7,624 nucleotides of DNA, taken from contig JAUXBD010000054.1 of the NCBI GenBank assembly GCA_030619585.1, positions 1 through 7,624 of the forward strand. The letters are read 5' to 3'. Within the stretch, counting starts at the first letter, position 1. Every line of letters begins with the position of its first letter. The notes beneath the pieces are model-generated. The model was not told the DNA's origin, ran no database searches, and saw only the letters and a list, made by a program, of their open reading frames with translations. Source of the stretch: Desulfobacteraceae bacterium (lineage in GTDB: Bacteria; Desulfobacterota; Desulfobacteria; Desulfobacterales; SURF-7). Positions 7,172-7,624 of this stretch are shown piece after piece. Position numbers and translations under genes: made by a program.

Positions 7172-7177
7172 AGTCAA
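7149..7177 (-). promoter_or_regulatory. Candidate sigma-70 promoter for the hsp70-PilZ operon
   Basis: On the minus strand TTGACT (7177-7172) is followed by exactly 17 bp and TATACA (7154-7149). The -35 matches five of six consensus bases and the -10 four of six. The second TATACA in the neighbouring repeat unit has no -35 at the right distance. It is predicted from sequence only. Confidence 0.5.
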
Positions 7178-7191
7178 AAAATAAATGACTT
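7171..7191. promoter_or_regulatory. 6-bp inverted repeat overlapping the hsp70 -35
   Basis: AAGTCA (7171-7176) and TGACTT (7186-7191) form a perfect inverted repeat around a 9-bp A/T spacer. The left arm overlaps the predicted -35 of the hsp70 gene, so a bound dimer could block or position RNA polymerase. It is short enough to be chance in AT-rich sequence. Confidence 0.35.
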
Positions 7192-7227
7192 CAGGGTGTG
7201 GGTAACCGAATTTTAAGTAAAATCATC

Positions 7228-7256
7228 TTGACAGCCTGTTTTCCATAATGTTAACT
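7228..7256 (+). promoter_or_regulatory. Candidate promoter for rpsF
   Basis: A perfect TTGACA at 7228-7233 is followed after 17 bp by TTAACT (7251-7256), a weak -10. The next positions (TAACTATAAAG) offer other AT-rich choices. It lies about 110 bp upstream of the rpsF start. The perfect -35 is the main support. Confidence 0.4.
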
Positions 7257-7364
7257 ATAAAGATTTTAGTTTTGATGTAAAGAATAAGTTTTTTTTAATC
7301 CTTGCTCTGTTGAACCCTTTATTAAGAGTTAATATCAGGGCTTTATTATCCAAAAGGAGATAAT

Positions 7365-7624
7365 ATGAAACAGTATGAAACAATTTTTATCACTGATCCC
7401 GATCTTTCAGAGGAAGACCGGGATCAACTTTTTGAAAGGACAAAGGGCCTTATCTCCGATCAAGGCGGTTTTCTTGTAAAGTTTGATGAATGGGGAGCCA
7501 GAAAGCTTTCTTATGATATAAGAAAAAAAAATCGGGGGTACTACGTACGCCTCGATTACTGCGGAGATGGACCCCTTGTCGGTGAGATGGAGAGAAATTT
7601 CAGAATTGACGACCGGGTTTTAAA
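7365..7624 (+). CDS. rpsF: 30S ribosomal protein bS6 (3' end beyond window)
   Basis: Ribosomal protein S6 sits on the central platform of the 30S subunit, where it pairs with bS18 and contacts 16S rRNA. 86 codons are visible before the right edge. The protein opens MKQYETIFITDPDL, the first beta strand and loop typical of bS6. It continues with helix 1 (EEDRDQLFERTKGLI), then WGARKLSYDIRKKNRGYY at about 43-60, the highly conserved central segment, and ERNFRIDDRVL near the edge. AAGGAG lies 5 bp before the ATG. In most bacteria rpsR and rplI follow, but they would be outside this window. The identification is secure. Confidence 0.97.
   Translation, partial: MKQYETIFITDPDLSEEDRDQLFERTKGLISDQGGFLVKFDEWGARKLSYDIRKKNRGYYVRLDYCGDGPLVGEMERNFRIDDRVL

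Larger units (their letters stand above)
7006..7364. other. Divergent hsp70/rpsF control region
   Basis: These 359 AT-rich bases lie between two divergent genes, and no coding frame is supported here. The region holds candidate promoters for both directions, a tandem 26-bp duplication and a small inverted repeat. No CIRCE operator (TTAGCACTC-N9-GAGTGCTAA) is present. From the predicted hsp70 -10 element, the hsp70 leader would be about 140 nt. Confidence 0.7.

Noticed and set aside
7006..7364. A CIRCE/HrcA or heat-shock sigma-32 element upstream of the hsp70 gene.
   Set aside because: No CIRCE inverted repeat is present, and the best promoter match is an ordinary sigma-70 arrangement.

Overview
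The window looks like bacterial chromosome from a moderately AT-rich Gram-negative, most plausibly a Desulfobacterota/deltaproteobacterial-type organism. That placement is an inference from gene content and protein flavour, not a proven one. Nothing marks it as phage or plasmid. Five of the six recognisable genes lie on the minus strand. The sixth, rpsF (ribosomal protein bS6), is on the plus strand at the right edge and diverges from them.

Reading the minus strand from right to left: (1) 7005-5224 encodes an Hsp70/DnaK-family protein. It has a complete ATPase domain, an unusually long linker before the beta substrate-binding domain, and no helical lid. (2) 5164-4256 encodes a two-part regulator: an N-terminal PilZ domain with intact c-di-GMP-binding motifs, then a MerR-like helix-turn-helix. 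The two genes are 59 bp apart and probably share one transcript, starting at a promoter near 7150-7177 and ending at an imperfect hairpin terminator near 4182-4228. (3) 3840-4255 is non-coding by my reading and holds a roughly 220-bp imperfect palindrome centred on 4010. (4) 3839-2577 encodes a GT4-type glycosyltransferase, which overlaps (5) a class I SAM methyltransferase at 2596-1871 that probably starts at a TTG codon behind a strong internal Shine-Dalgarno. (6) 1629 to beyond the left edge is a PAS-PAS-GGDEF-EAL protein that makes and/or degrades c-di-GMP. It is cut by the window edge 64 residues after its EAL signature.

Two themes stand out. The first is c-di-GMP: a turnover enzyme lies near a predicted c-di-GMP receptor that may bind DNA and is itself coupled to a chaperone. 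The glycosyltransferase/methyltransferase pair between them would fit synthesis or decoration of a surface glycan or glycolipid, a common c-di-GMP output, but no direct link is visible. The second is unexplained non-coding structure. Besides the palindrome at 4010, the hsp70/rpsF divergent spacer carries two tandem 26-bp units differing at one base, and the predicted hsp70 -10 element falls inside one of them.
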